From contig LR990046.1 of NCBI GenBank assembly GCA_905147135.1, forward strand, positions 17,452,501 to 17,516,500: DNA of 64,000 bases. Reading direction: 5' to 3'. Within the stretch, counting starts at the first letter, position 1; every line of letters starts with the position of its first letter. Origin of the DNA: Blastobasis lacticolella (taxonomy: Eukaryota > Arthropoda > Insecta > Lepidoptera > Blastobasidae). This document shows, piece by piece, positions 34,301 through 45,200 of the stretch. The notes below the pieces were generated by a model. It did not search any database, was not told where the DNA came from, and saw nothing but the letters and a program-made list of their open reading frames with translations. A program made the position numbers and the translations under genes.

Positions 34301-35659
34301 AAAATCTACGTTCAACGTGGCGTTAAATCTCATGACATGATACTTCTTCTTTACATTCTTTGGCACTCTTATCTTGAACTCTTGCACTTGAGCAGCCCCT
34401 CCTTGCTAAAAACAAAAACAATGATTAAATGACGTTATGAAAAAATTCAAAAAATGAAACACAGTTTACAAGTTGCATTCCAAGCATTATTATATTTTAA
34501 GATCACTGTTTATACAAGTTTATTTGAAAGTTAAAAAGAAATATGTAACTAAAGTTAATTTGCATTGTCAGAGGATAATATAACTTTTATGAAGTATGCA
34601 TTTGAAACTGGGTCAGATAAGGGCGTATACACACAGAAACTAGCTACCAGCATTGATCTACCAGCGCTTATCAGAACCGGCCTGCGTATGTAGCCGGCGC
34701 AATGTCTATAGTTTGCGCCGAACTAGCACCGACAAGCGTCGAACGCCACCGACAAGTTCCGACCTGTAGCCGTATTTACAATTTACAATCGGATTCGGAT
34801 ACGGAATCGACAAAGGACCCCGCAAAAGTTCTTAGGAAAATGTGGTTTCAGTTAATTTTGATGAAATTTTAATATGTTATAGAGTTTCCGTGGAATCTAT
34901 TAGGATTCTGAATAACCGCTTTCAAATCGATCGACACGGATTCGCCGCTCACGAATTTCGTGTCGAATCGTTCGGAAACGGTTTCGAATCATTGTGAATA
35001 CGGCTACTGCTCTGATGAGAGCAGGTAGGCCGCTGTTTGCTGCTAAATTTGCAAGGGAAAAAATGAAAGCCAAATGGTGAGATTCTCCCAAAACTTTTGT
35101 ATTTTTATTTGTACACTTTGTTTTCGCATTTTGAGAAACACATTTTCTAGCAGAAAAATATCTTGGTCTGATGAGCTCGACATTTTGCAGACTCCTCAGA
35201 CAGACAGTGCTTGTTGAGCAGTAACGATAAGTTATAGTAGATCGGTGTTGGTAGCCTACTTACTACGTGTATACACCTAAAGGTGTCACAAAAAACAGAT
35301 TGGTATGAAAACCAAAACAAAACAACTTTTAACTGCAGATGGAAAAAATAAACGTTGATTGCAACAATACCTATGCGTAAGTACAAAGACCAACCACAAC
35401 AATTTTGTCTCAATAATTCATAAAAATAAATTCTGGTATAGAAGACGATCTTAGGATCCATAATCAAGAAGTAATTTCGTTTTTCAATAACCTACAAATT
35501 GACACGTAATCACATAAATACAAGCAAGATTTAATAGAAACCAAGCAATAATTACGGAAACCTTTTTGTATATTAGTTATATTACAAATTATCAATATAA
35601 TTAAAAGATTAATAGAAAGAAATACACAAAATAGTTACCGAAGGCCCAGGGACGTTCAT
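22329..35659 (-). CDS. TfIIFalpha: General transcription factor IIF, alpha (large) subunit (RAP74)
   Basis: Nuclear general transcription factor: it pairs with TFIIF-beta (RAP30), binds RNA polymerase II and supports promoter recruitment, start-site selection and early elongation. Coding exons on the minus strand: 35659-35639, 34405-34224, 33825-33691, 32663-32562, 30363-30295, 29550-29429, 28968-28837, 27624-27516, 26599-26534, 25611-25454, 24241-24113, 23311-23191, 22536-22329. Together they give 517 residues, all in phase. Residues 12-170 are the RAP30-dimerisation domain (VMRFNATLNVDFAKW, GAGSEYGRESREEARRKKFG, SAEEAEQEFGR). A long acidic/Lys-rich linker follows (DDEAFEESDDGDEEG, KGVAEEDALRKLLTSDE). 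A winged helix lies at about 452-515 (GVTEEAVRRYLARKP...MYLSIK). Start ATG has the insect context CAAAATG. Exon 4 uses a weak donor, GTTGGT. Confidence 0.97.
22970..23186 (+). mobile_element. Retroposon 3' end abutting TfIIFalpha exon 12
   Basis: Runs from AGCACGTCGTTCGCGTAGTG through CAGTCTGAAAACCAGCGCTG and AATTTGGTCCGAGGACGCAT to ACCAAATAAAGATGCGTC. The inverse copy lies at 27660-27872. It includes an AATAAA in its own sense strand and stops about 5 nt from the minus-strand exon edge at 23191, leaving the donor GTGAGT intact. Confidence 0.6.
23470..23690 (+). mobile_element. RTE-type retroposon 3' fragment
   Basis: Contains AACTAGCGGACCCGACAGAC, ATCAAAATCGGTCCAGTCGT and GTTCAGTGACATACACACTC, then an AT-rich microsatellite-like end. 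This tail is widespread in arthropod genomes. It lies in the TfIIFalpha intron. Confidence 0.5.
24795..25065 (-). mobile_element. tRNA-derived SINE, family B, copy 1
   Basis: On the minus strand the element starts with a tRNA-like head (A-box-like CCTGAGTGGTTCAGTGG, B-box seen in complement as GGGAATCGATTCCGGGACC). A body follows (complement of GAACACCCAGACATGTAACA and CACAGCGCCATCTAGCCCC), and it ends in a (TAAA)n tail. Other copies: 47072-47302, 47985-48240, 52715-53065. Confidence 0.75.
25068..25185. repeat. Dispersed 'GCCGATAACATC' repeat
   Basis: Contains AAGCGGAACTGTCGCCGATA, CATTTGGGTTGTAGACAACA and AGATGCGTCGTCATCGTGAG. Same family as 14085-14235 and 49560-49730. Confidence 0.5.
26254..26508. 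mobile_element. MITE (AGAGCTCGTCT family), intact copy
   Basis: 255 bp including flanking TA on both sides. The terminal inverted repeats begin TAGAGCTCGTCTAATCTAAA and run through CGCGCCCCACT, about 35 bp long. The TA flanks fit a Tc1/mariner-type insertion. It lies just downstream of TfIIFalpha exon 9 (lower edge 26534). Confidence 0.85.
26933..27265 (+). mobile_element. tRNA-derived SINE, family A, full length
   Basis: A good reference copy: head GGTGGCCTAGCGGCTAG with B-box GTGTTCGACCCCCGATGCC, core ACATTAGTTGAACACTCCG and GCTCTTACGGTGAGGG, body CAATTACCTTCCACATCCTG, end AGAGCACGACCAGAATATT. It lies in a TfIIFalpha intron, antisense to the gene. Confidence 0.8.
27660..27872 (-). mobile_element. 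Retroposon 3' end, inverse of 22970-23186
   Basis: The complement carries the same blocks (ACGTCGTTCGCGTAGTGCGC, CAGCGCTGTGTTTGGCTGCT, TTAATGCTATGAATGGCAGC on the plus strand). It shows two related copies in opposite orientation inside one gene. Confidence 0.6.
28085..28160 (+). pseudogene. LINE C-terminal fragment
   Basis: Reads NMLVSGKG...PRSDG with a frameshift. It matches the VSGKRPxGRPxKRWID segment better preserved at 8632-8338, and similarly on the minus strand near 40560-40600. Only about 75 bp remains. Confidence 0.45.
28281..28436. mobile_element. Short inverted-repeat element (GAGTAAGGTCC family), copy 2
   Basis: Related to 7637-7742: shared GGTAAGGTCTTGTCACTGTC, CAGCTGTCAACTTTGAGC and TTTTGACAACGGACCTTACT. 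Its ends pair as GTTGGCGCCACTG with CAGTGGCGCCATC. Confidence 0.6.
28625..28770 (+). mobile_element. SINE family A fragment
   Basis: Starts at the GATGCTCTTAAGGTGAAGGA core, contains GCACATTTAGGCGATCAGTC and ends in the GTTCATGGTCAAGCCGGACC block. The tRNA head and the (ATG)n tail are absent. Confidence 0.6.
29205..29312. repeat. Dispersed repeat family D, inverted copy
   Basis: Contains GTGGGTGATGCCCCTGGTAT, GCAAACGTCCATAGGCTGCC and GCGAGCCGTAAGCTTGTTTG, the complement of the blocks at 9257-9350. Confidence 0.55.
29748..30294 (+). pseudogene. Possible decayed Cys-rich ORF in TfIIFalpha intron
   Basis: From about 29758 the plus strand encodes MDLSKYNCRVCPIPRQYCVL and, nine residues on, a VCDRCVQH segment, a paired-Cys arrangement like a small zinc finger. 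Broken frames follow; one open segment from 30048 carries KPKTYLPNEIYLISRRDFLK and runs antisense into TfIIFalpha exon 5. No family is recognised. It could be a retroelement gag-like relic or chance. Confidence 0.25.
31801..32538 (-). mobile_element. Dispersed 0.7-kb repeat, copy 1 (inverse of 37072-38052)
   Basis: Starts TCTATACTAATACTATAAAG and ends CGAAGCCGGGGCGGGCCGCT. More than 600 bp is nearly the same, inverted, as 37425-38052, including GTGTCGCGACAGTATATGTC and CGCTCGGCTATCTAGGCAGC. The CTAGCGGCCCGCCCCGGC end is a very common arthropod retroposon terminus. It ends 23 bp from TfIIFalpha exon 4 (lower edge 32562). Confidence 0.75.
32970..33125. repeat. Dispersed 'CACAGAAATCAAAATA' repeat, copy
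   Basis: Shares CACAGAAATCAAAATA, GCGCAATAACTCTCAAGTGT and GCGCAAAAGATGG with 9960-10190. Confidence 0.45.
33405..33659. mobile_element. MITE (AGAGCTCGTCT family), inverted copy
   Basis: 255 bp, the same length as the copy at 26254-26508 but in reverse orientation, with TA at both outer ends. The right terminus TTAGACGAGCTCTA matches the family; the left (TAGAGTTTGCCTAGTCTAAA) has two to three changes. It ends 32 bp from TfIIFalpha exon 3. Confidence 0.85.
34766..35006. mobile_element. MITE with GTAGCCGTATT ends
   Basis: The termini GTAGCCGTATTTACAA and ATTGTGAATACGGCTAC are inverted. The interior has ATCGGATTCGGATACGGAAT and its rough complement near GGATTCGCCGCTCACGAATT. A larger, interrupted relative is at 36372-38347. 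It lies in the first TfIIFalpha intron. Confidence 0.7.
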
Positions 35660-36371
35660 TTTGGCGAAATTCTGCACGATTTTTTTTCCAGAAAATGGAA
35701 ATTTACAAACTACAGAGCTATTGCACTATAACCTTTTATTTCATGCTTAAAATTCTATCAACTAATTAAATTAGAATTAACAGCAAAATCATAGAACACA
35801 ACAGTTTTACTCCACCGTTCGTTTCTCTTTGCAAAAATAATGATTGACTATTAAAGTGACTTTTCTTTCTTCTTATTTCTTTTTTTTAATAGGCATTGGC
35901 ATCTATATAGGCCATACAGCATTAAACCCTTGAAAACAAAGACCAACAATCTCCTCAAAAACCATTCGAGTCCAACAGTGTTGCCAACTTAGAGTATTTT
36001 ACCCTAGACTACAGTAAAACTTTTCCAGCCGGATAATTTTAGGGTATGCATTTTCCTAGGGTATTTTCGAGAGTAATCAATTTACTTGGGGTATTTGTTA
36101 AGATATCAGTTTTGAAGTAAAAAAATGTATTAGTTATAAAGATTTCACAAAATACACACCACTTAGGTTGTGTATTCTGTCGACCGATGTCTTTTTCGAA
36201 CACAATATTCTATTCAGATTGCTATTGTGATTGGGAATACACGATAGTTCATATCCGAACATACATAGACTTTCTTATTTACGATGTATACTAAAGTACA
36301 ATGTCAAAGCCATACATTCTGACTAAAATACTGAATTTGTAGAGTTATGAGCTTGGCTCTTCATCAGATCT

Positions 36372-38347
36372 ATAGCCTTATTCACATGGCTCGGAAATCG
36401 GAATCGGATACGGAATCGTCCAATTTGTCGATCGACTCGGAAAACGGTACCTACCTATTCAGAAGCATCGGTTCCGAATTTGAAACACAAATTTGACAGT
36501 TAAAATCGGAAGACTCTGTCAAATCTCCAGAAAATTACACGATTGCTAGTTTGCTCTCGGAAAGTTATTTTCAATCCTTGTTGTTTAAGTTTACTGGCGA
36601 TACAACATCGCAACAGATTAAGGGCGAAGCAAAAAGCCAATAAATGTTAAATAAAGAAATAAGGGATACCTATGTCAATCTTATTTAACGTACCGAATTT
36701 TAACAAGTATAATTAGTTTATCGCTTTTCTGCGAAGACTGCGATCCGCATTGTCGAGGATTAATTTAAAGCCTTATTATCCTAAAGCCTCAATGCCAGTG
36801 TGATTTTGGTGGAATTGAGAGTAAGTACCTAAGTATGACAAAAATTGCGGTAAATACAAAAAATAACCTAAAAATTGTTATTTGAAAATGTCTAGGTAAT
36901 ATTTTCAGTTCTATAAATGTCTTACAATAATAGCGAAAGATATAAATAATATCAGAGAAACAAATTACAACTATTTGAAAAACTTTTGTTTGTAGTGTGA
37001 TAATTTAATGTGTGTTCATAACGGCAGCCAGAATTTAATTTGCAAATAATGACTATATTTTTGTAAACTAGCGGCCCGCCCCGGCTTCGCACGGGTAGTA
37101 AACCTTAACAAATTATACACCTGAACCTTCGTCATGAATCACGTTGTCTAAAACCGCACTATGTAGTCTGTGTGTGAATACCGCATGAAAATCCGTTCAG
37201 TAGTTTTTGAGTTTATCGCGTACAGAATGACAGTAAGACACGGCGTGGGACTTGACGTTTTATAATATGAAGTAATTATATTATACTTAAGTATGTACTG
37301 AGTAGTGTCCCGTTACAAACAGGACACCATATTACGATCACAAAAGTTCCAACCGTCTCCTCAACCATTTTAGAGGGAAGGGGGCGACCCGGCTCCTGAC
37401 GGCCGTATTTCTTGACATTGACTCCCCTCCCGTACGTACCCCGTGCTGCCTAGATAGCCGAGCGGACTGAGCGGCGAACACGCGACTTTTTTCTAATATT
37501 CACATTTTTAAACTCGTGATATCTTTCGAATGGAATGTCTGAATTGAATAATTCAAAAAGTTATATAAAGGTATTGAAGCAGTCGTGAATATGAAGTAAT
37601 TTATTTTGATAAGGATTAATACCAAGGTACAAATAAAGAGCGTTTTTTAGCGGCGGCATTTCAATTAAATTTTGAAAATAAAAGAACACTTATTGTGACA
37701 TAACTATAATAGTTAGACATATACTGTCGCGACACTTTTTGTAGATAATGATGTGTTCTGCAAAGTCGTAGTACATTACTTTGTTCTATCATCAATAGTT
37801 TTAGCAGCGCATGCGATGTAAGGAATTTTTTGGGTATTTTTTTACACCTTGGGTTACATTATTGGAGTTTTATTAATGATCCGTATTTTTTTAGAAAATA
37901 TAATATAGCCTATGTCACCCGCGGATAGTGTAGCTTCCCAACGGTGAAAGAATTTTTGAAATCGGTCCAGTAGTTTCGAAGCCTATTCAATACAAACATA
38001 CAAACATACAAAAATAGGTACAAATCTTTCCTCTTTATAATATTAGTGTAGATAATCCTTAAAGAAAAAAAGTTTATTTTTCTTATTATAATTTATATTA
38101 GCATGCAATATAAGTTCTTTATAATATTTTTTAGAAAATCATGTTATCAATAAACAAATTTGTCTTCGTAAACGCACTAATTCTATTTCTCGAAAAACCT
38201 AGACATTTCCGACATGGTAAAGTTTTTATGGCCGAATCTATGGGAATGTGCGTAACGGTTTTCAAATCGATAGATTTGGATTCGCCGCTCACGAATTTCG
38301 CGTCGAATCGTTCGGTATCGGTTTCGAATCATTGTGAATACGGCTAC
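36372..38347. mobile_element. GTAGCCGTATT-type element split by a younger repeat
   Basis: Left end TAGCCTTATTCACATGGCTC with ATCGGATACGGAATCG nearby. Right end ACGAATTTCGCGTCGAATCG...ATTGTGAATACGGCTAC. The 240-bp relative at 34766-35006 shows how both ends belong together; here they are about 2 kb apart, mainly because of the insertion at 37072-38052. Confidence 0.55.
37072..38052 (+). mobile_element. Dispersed repeat with RTE-like end, copy 2
   Basis: Begins ACTAGCGGCCCGCCCCGGCT and contains AAAATCCGTTCAGTAGTTTT, typical of RTE-type 3' regions. The stretch from about 37425 to 38052 is the inverse of 31801-32420, ending AATATTAGTGTAGA. Confidence 0.7.
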
Positions 38348-38457
38348 TGATTTCTGAACTTTTTCTCAGTGAAATCGTTAAGAACTTACGAGGCTTGACC
38401 TACTAATTTTACATTAAATGTTATTGGTGGGATAAATCTTGTGTTAACTTTACTCCG

Positions 38458-38900
38458 TTAAGTGCGCTCCACATGTTCGCCGAAACTTCCGGCGAAACTT
38501 TTACCGGGACTTTGGTTGGCCTCTACATTATCGCCTATTAAGCGCGCTCCACGAGAACACGAGGTGTGGTGGGTGTCAAAACGCGTCGACATTATATCGA
38601 TTCATTGGTGTAATATCGTTAATGTGCTTTAAACAGGGTCACAGAGGTGATAGCACTTGCTCTACTGTAATTACTTGATCTACTAATATCCTGGATCATG
38701 GACAAGAGTATTCCGAACCTGTTACGGGAAAAAGCGCTAGGAATAAAAATATAAAATCGATCGAATCGAGACGACAACAAACTATCTCTACTTATTCTAT
38801 GAAATAGGCGAGACATGCCAAACATGCACGGGACTACACGAATACTCCCTCTTCATTCTCGTGTTCCCGCGGAACTGTCCACATGTGGAGTGCGCTTTAA
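38458..38900. mobile_element. MITE with 'GCGCGCTCCACATGT' ends, copy 2 (inverted)
   Basis: Reverse orientation of 5872-6292 with the same SINE-like interior (complement of GATCCAGGATATTAGTAGAT). It carries an extra internal terminus near 38538 (TTAAGCGCGCTCCACGAGAA), suggesting a small internal rearrangement. Confidence 0.7.
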
Positions 38901-39292
38901 AAACAATAGACTTTGTTACTAACACATGTATGACAAAAATATAGTGGTACCGAAGATACCTACTTTTATTGTCACTTGTTAATAAAAATAATAAATAAAT
39001 GTAGCAGTCTTATTTGCAAATAAAGGGTGAAACTAGAAGATAATTTTACTTAGGATAATTTTCAAAATAATTCGCAATCTAGGGTAAAATTACGTCAAGC
39101 ATCGGGTAAAGTGAAAATCTGAGCTGGCAACATTGAGTTTAAACATCAGCAAACGTTCTGTCAAACCAAAGTGTCAAATATTTTGTTATTTTTCTATTAT
39201 TAGTCTGTGTGGTTTGTTTTGGTTGAGCGTGTTGTGTGGTGTTGTATTGAGATAGATCAAATTAATTATTAAGGAATTTGAAAATAATTAAT

Positions 39293-42200
39293 ATGGGTAA
39301 GAAAAAGAACAAGAATAAGGTAAGCGGTGCTGTTAAAACCGCCGCTAAAACCGAGAAAAAACTGGCAAATAAGCTAAAAAAAGAACTTGCAAATTTGGGA
39401 GAGGTTAGTTCAGTCATGCTTTAAATGATATTAAAATGCATAATTTAATAGGTAAATAAGAGGTACTTGCTTTGTTGTATATTTTCTATCAAAGTTGATG
39501 TTCTTTACTGTTTGATAATAGAAACACCAAAACACTTATGTACCTATTTAAATAATTTTAAAATTAGTCAGGAAAGTGATCTAAAATATTTCACCACATA
39601 CAAATCCTCTTTCTTATGTAACTTAATTTTCTAGGAAGATATAGCTAAAGTAATCGCTCAGATTGAGCGTGAAGAAGCCAAGAGGTCGTCTGCCACTGAA
39701 AAAACGTTGAATGGTCCTCCGTCACCGAGGGCATATGCATCTCTCACTCCTCATCCAACGAACAATGAACTGATAATGTTTGGTGGGGAATACCACGATG
39801 GACAGAAGGTTTGACATACTTGATTTGTAGTTAGCTGAAATGTTTATTCAGATTTTGTACGCATTATAAACAAGAACACTGATTGACACTATAAGTGCAG
39901 AAAAATTTGATATTGACCCGGACTTTGGAAATAACAAGCTGAAAATTGGTGGAACTGTAGAGAATAAATTTCCTGATGGATATCCCAAGCCCAAAAGTCC
40001 CAAAAACCCCTGTGAGAAAATATTTAAGACAATCTGGTCAGGTTGTTAACATGGTGGTTATATGGCATTCGCTTCACTGTAGTTATCGGATCTGCCAAAT
40101 TCTGGATCATGGCCAAGGTGGACCCTGGGCTCTTACATGCTAGAACAAACCTTGGAAATTGTAAAACAGTTTATAGGTCAATGTACGAACTTCTTTCTGG
40201 TCTGTGACTTAGGTTTATCTATCACCACATGCTAAAATTATAACATTTCACATTACACTTCACATCAACTGACTCTACAATATAAGTGTATCCAATTTGC
40301 AGACATTAGTCTACAATGAACTGCTATTCTTCAACCCGGAGAAAGGGAGTTGGCGGCAAGTGAAGGCGCCGGGCGGGCCTCCACCGCGCAGCGCTCACCA
40401 GGCAGTTTCTACGTCTACCAACAAGTGAGTATTTGTACCTACATCTATTCTTCATTATCACTTCCAAGTGGTTAGTGCCGCTTCTGCTAGGCTCCGCTTT
40501 CCAACTCTTTCTACTGCCCAGTCCGGCCCATAAGCCAAGCTTTCGCATCCCGACAAGGGCAATGTCAATCCATCGCTTCTTGGGCCTTTTGCGGGACCTC
40601 TTTTATGATACCTGCTTTATAGCTTCATTCATTGTGCTTTGTAGCTACATTGGGAGCGTGGGGCCCTGGTGCGTGATAGTTCTTTAAAGAAATTTCCATA
40701 AAATTAAATGACATCACTGGTGACCAAAGAGCTGGCTCGTTTCTCGGGCAATGGATTAGCATGACTTAGCTTTCTGGGCACCATTCCGGGAGGCAGTGTT
40801 GTGGACGACTTTTTGAATTTTTAGTCTATATTTTATATTTTTGGGTATTTTAGATTGTAACTAAATATTTTATGATTACCATAATTAATTTTTTTTTTTT
40901 TTTTTTTTTTTTTGCTAATCTTTGGTGGTTTCATTTTACCTGTTTTGTTTACAGACCATTTTTATTTGATCTTATTATAAAATAAGTTAGTAAATCCACT
41001 AAAAAGATTTGTCATCATCATTATCATCATATATTAGTCCACTGCTGGACATAGGCCTCCCCCAGTGAGCAGCAAAGTACTGTCTCCTCTGCTGTACTGT
41101 CGCATCCTGATTTGGGAGAACGCTTTAGTTTATCTGATGATGCCTTAACCTTTCAGAGGCGAGTTGTGGGTGTTCGGAGGCGAGTTCACGAGTCCATCTG
41201 AAACCCAGTTCCACCACTATAAGGATCTATGGTGCTTCTCGCTAGCTGAAAAGAAATGGGAGAAGGTGAGGTCCAGTAAGAATCTTCTATATCCGATAGT
41301 GCGCCGCCATTTTGTTCCAATTGTTGTTCCTACTCAATTGAATCTACATGGCGGCGTACTATAGGAGTTAGCCGGTACCGTTCCGTATTCAGGCCTTCAT
41401 TTTGACCTCATGTCTCAGCCATATGATGGATTTTGGAAACGCGAAAACCCAAAGTATTAGGGCCAGAGCAGTATTCAGATCACTTTATAAACATAAATAC
41501 CTATATTAATTATATTTGCAGAGGTGTGGCAGGATTGTCGCTTGTGGCACTCCATATTCTACTGCTATAGGTTACGGGATATGAGACATCATAATAAATA
41601 TGTTACAAATCGACTCATAGATAAGCCTCAATCTGTGTTCAAATTTCCAATCCTAAAAAAAGTTTGCACGTATACGAAATTCAAATAAATAAACCGGTTT
41701 TCTGAATTTTTGCGAAGACACATTTGGGGCGCACTGAAAACTGAGGGCTTAGATTTAGATTTAGATTTAGATTTATTTATTACTCTTCTACAGTTTACAT
41801 AATAATATTACATTTATCATCATATATCTATAAAAGAGATCGTCAAAATGAATACAATATTATAGAAAATTACATAATTGTAAAACTTATTTAAAAATGT
41901 ATAAATGTCAAAAAATAAATTAATAGTCCGAAGTTTTATATAAAATATAAATAAGAATTTTCTCTAATTAATAAATTACCCAGGAGGTAAAATATTCAAT
42001 AAAAAAATAAATGAAATATATGTCAATATTGGTAAATTACACAATCAAATGTCAAGAATACAAATAAGAAATTCAATATTTAAGATTAAATGTCTATAAC
42101 AAAAATAACTACAACAATGTCAATAACAAATCAATGGATATGTCAAAATACAATTAATAATACATATAATCACATTTAAAAGTATATAAATTAGTTACCC

Positions 42201-45200
42201 AGAAGATAAAATATCAAAATAATGAATACAATGAATGTGATATGTCATCAAATGTCAATAATAATAATAACAATAACTGCAACAATGTCAATAGATTAAT
42301 TTATATGTCAAAAGTAAAATTAATTGTATTTTATACATGTAATAACCACATTGAATGTCAAAGAAATACAATTTAATCTTCCTTATATGTAAGGTATTCA
42401 TTTACAGAATAGAATACATTTTCCAATAAAAAGTTTCTCAGCCGGCGGGCAAACGTTTCGTCAGTTTGTTCTTTCTTGATAGACGTGGGTAGGTTATCAT
42501 AAAGTTTCGGACCTATTATACGGGGGTTTTTTTCTGCGAGTGCAGTTCGATGCTGTACTACAGCCAGTCGTCCCGCGCCTCTCAGACCGTGCCCGCCATC
42601 CGTGCGACAATCAAAGCTTCCAAGATTACGCCTTACATACATAATTACATTATAAATGTATAATGAGAATAGCGACATTATCTGATGTTTTTTAAACAAT
42701 GGCCTGCATGTGTCCCTTGGTCTCGCGTTCTCGATTATCCTAACGGCCCGTTTCTGCAGTACTAGCACACGTCCGGAGTCCGTGGAATTGCCCCACAGAA
42801 TGGTTCCGTAGGATAACAGGGAATGAAAGTACGCGAAGTACGCTTGCCGCAGCACACTCGTCGATACAAGTGGCCGGAGCTTGCGTAGCGCATACACTGC
42901 ACTGCCGAGACGATCGCACAAGTTTTCTACGTGCATCTTCCAGTTCAGTTTCGAGTCAAGTGTAAGACCAACGAACTTACACTCATCACAACTGGGGATA
43001 GGAGCAGTTATTCTTGTCCGAGATATTGCTCTCCCGGTGAACACAATCAGATGTGACTTTGATTCATTTAGTATGAGTCCGTTGCATGAAAACCACTGCC
43101 CCAATTTCTCACATAGAATATTAATCTTAGTGCTGAGCTCGTCACACGAACGTGCGCACACCACCACCGTAGTATCATCAGCAAACAGTATAATTAGGCC
43201 CTCCGTGATGGCTGATGGAAGGTCGTTCACGAAGACTAAGAACAATGTGTTCCCAAGCGCTGATCCTTGCGGAATTCCTACAGTGACGTCACCCGCCGTG
43301 GACCTGTACTTACCTCTATCTGTAGATACCTCAACCGTCTGTTTTCTATCTAGCAGGAATGATTTAATTAGATCATGAGAAATTCCGGTGATTCCATATA
43401 CCTTCATTTTTTCCAGTAATAAGTCATGTTGAATAACGTCGAAGGCCTTCGAAAGATCACAAAAAATACCAGCTGTCTTGTACTTTTCATCGATCCCAGT
43501 GATTATGCAATCTACAACATGTTGTGATGCTGTTGTTGTAGATTTATTTTTCCTATACGCATACTGTCGGTCAGTCAGTAGGTCGTTTTGTTCAAAATGC
43601 TTCATTAAATTAGTGGATATAATCGATTCAGTAATTTTTGATACAATCGGGACCATTGTAAGGGGACGGTAGCTATCAACTTCATCTTTATCACCTTTGC
43701 CTTTATATACGGGACAAACACGCGTACACTTTAGATCATCCGGATATACGCCCGTCTCAAATACTTCATTTATTAGCAGTACTAATAAATCCGCAACAAT
43801 GGGCCATATTGACAACAAAATATTAGTGGATATGTCGTACAGATCCAAAGTACCGCCCTTCTTCATCATTGTTTTGATAACTTTGTCCAGAGTCTCACGC
43901 GTAACAGGCGGTAGAACGAACTGAGGAACATCAAGAGTTGACGCAAATCTTTGCGCAAAATTCATTGCTACTTTACTATCACCTTTTACTGAAAATTTTG
44001 AGGTAATATTTATGAAGTGATCGTTAAAAGCGTTAGGTATTTTGTCCCCAGTTACAGTAATCCCGTCTTTATTGATACTATTAATTGTGTTTTTGTTTTT
44101 TGTTTTATACATAGACTCCTCTTTTAATATCTGCCAAATTTCTTTTGATGGATTTTTTGCACTTTGTAAGCGTTTATCTGTGTAACATTTTTTGTCACGC
44201 AAGTTTGTTGATTTCACTAAGTCACGATAGTACTCGACGCATTGTCGTATTATTTCACATGATGGGAATTCATGACTCATCTCGCAAAAGCCCTCGAAGT
44301 TATCTATGAAAGTAAATAGTTCATCACTAGCCCAGGGAATAGTATTCTTCTTCTTAATAGGTATATTTTTATATGGAAAGTGTATGTCAGTATAACTAGT
44401 CAAAATGTTAAGTAATCTATCAAATTTAATATTAATGTCAATGTTTTTGTCTGAAATAAATTGCCAATTATAATTATGAATGTCAAAATAGAAAGAAGAA
44501 ATTGTAGTTTTGGTATAAAGTCGCCGCCTGGCGAAGGCATTATGGGGTTTAATTGCATTTGTAATCTTATCTAAACATAGTTTGTATAGCTGCGCGCTGT
44601 GGTCACTTATTACAGTGTCCACGGGGCTTGCAATGATACACCTATCTCCGCTTCCCACGAGCCCACAGTCTATTGATGAACAGCTACCCGTACCTCTGTC
44701 GACCCTAGTCGGAAAGTTAACACAGTTTCGTATATTATAGCTGTTTAACAGGTCGTCCAATTTCCATCGCAGGTTATTGTCCGTTAGATAATCCACGTTT
44801 GAATCGCCGACTATGAGAAACCTTTTATTTTCGTCAGTAATTTTAATAAGCAAGGCTTCGAATGCCTTTAAAAATAAGTTAAAGTTACATAAACCCGTTC
44901 TATACAACCCTATCAATATTATTTTGTACGTAGTCAATTCAATTGCACTAAGTTCACAATCATATTCAACGGCTAGACTTTGAATGTCATTACGGGCGCG
45001 GTACCGCACCCCGTCCCGCGCGTACAGCGCCACTCCGCCATGCAACCTGCGCGGCCTGCAGTATGAACTCGCCAGTTGATATCCGCTCAGTCCCACGCGC
45101 CGAATCTCACTTTGTTTACACCACGTTTCTGTACAAACCAGGACATCGGGATTGTGTTGTGATAGGACTATAGCGATATATATCGTGATTCACGCAGGAT

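Larger units (their letters stand above)
35976..39135. mobile_element. Nested transposon cluster with hAT-like outer ends
   Basis: The outer ends CAGTGTTGCCAACTTAGAG (35976) and the complement of GAGCTGGCAACATTG (ending 39135) resemble hAT terminal repeats. Further inward, ATTTTACCCTAGA occurs in inverted positions. No clean 8-bp duplication is seen. Inside lie the 36372-38347 element, which itself holds the 37072-38052 repeat, and the MITE at 38458-38900. The cluster fills nearly all the space between the divergent TfIIFalpha and Klhdc4 starts. Confidence 0.5.

Noticed and set aside
42373..45096. The 907-codon frame as a host gene
   Set aside because: It has AP-endonuclease and reverse-transcriptase motifs, an adjacent ORF1 and an (AAATCT)n tail; it is a retrotransposon.
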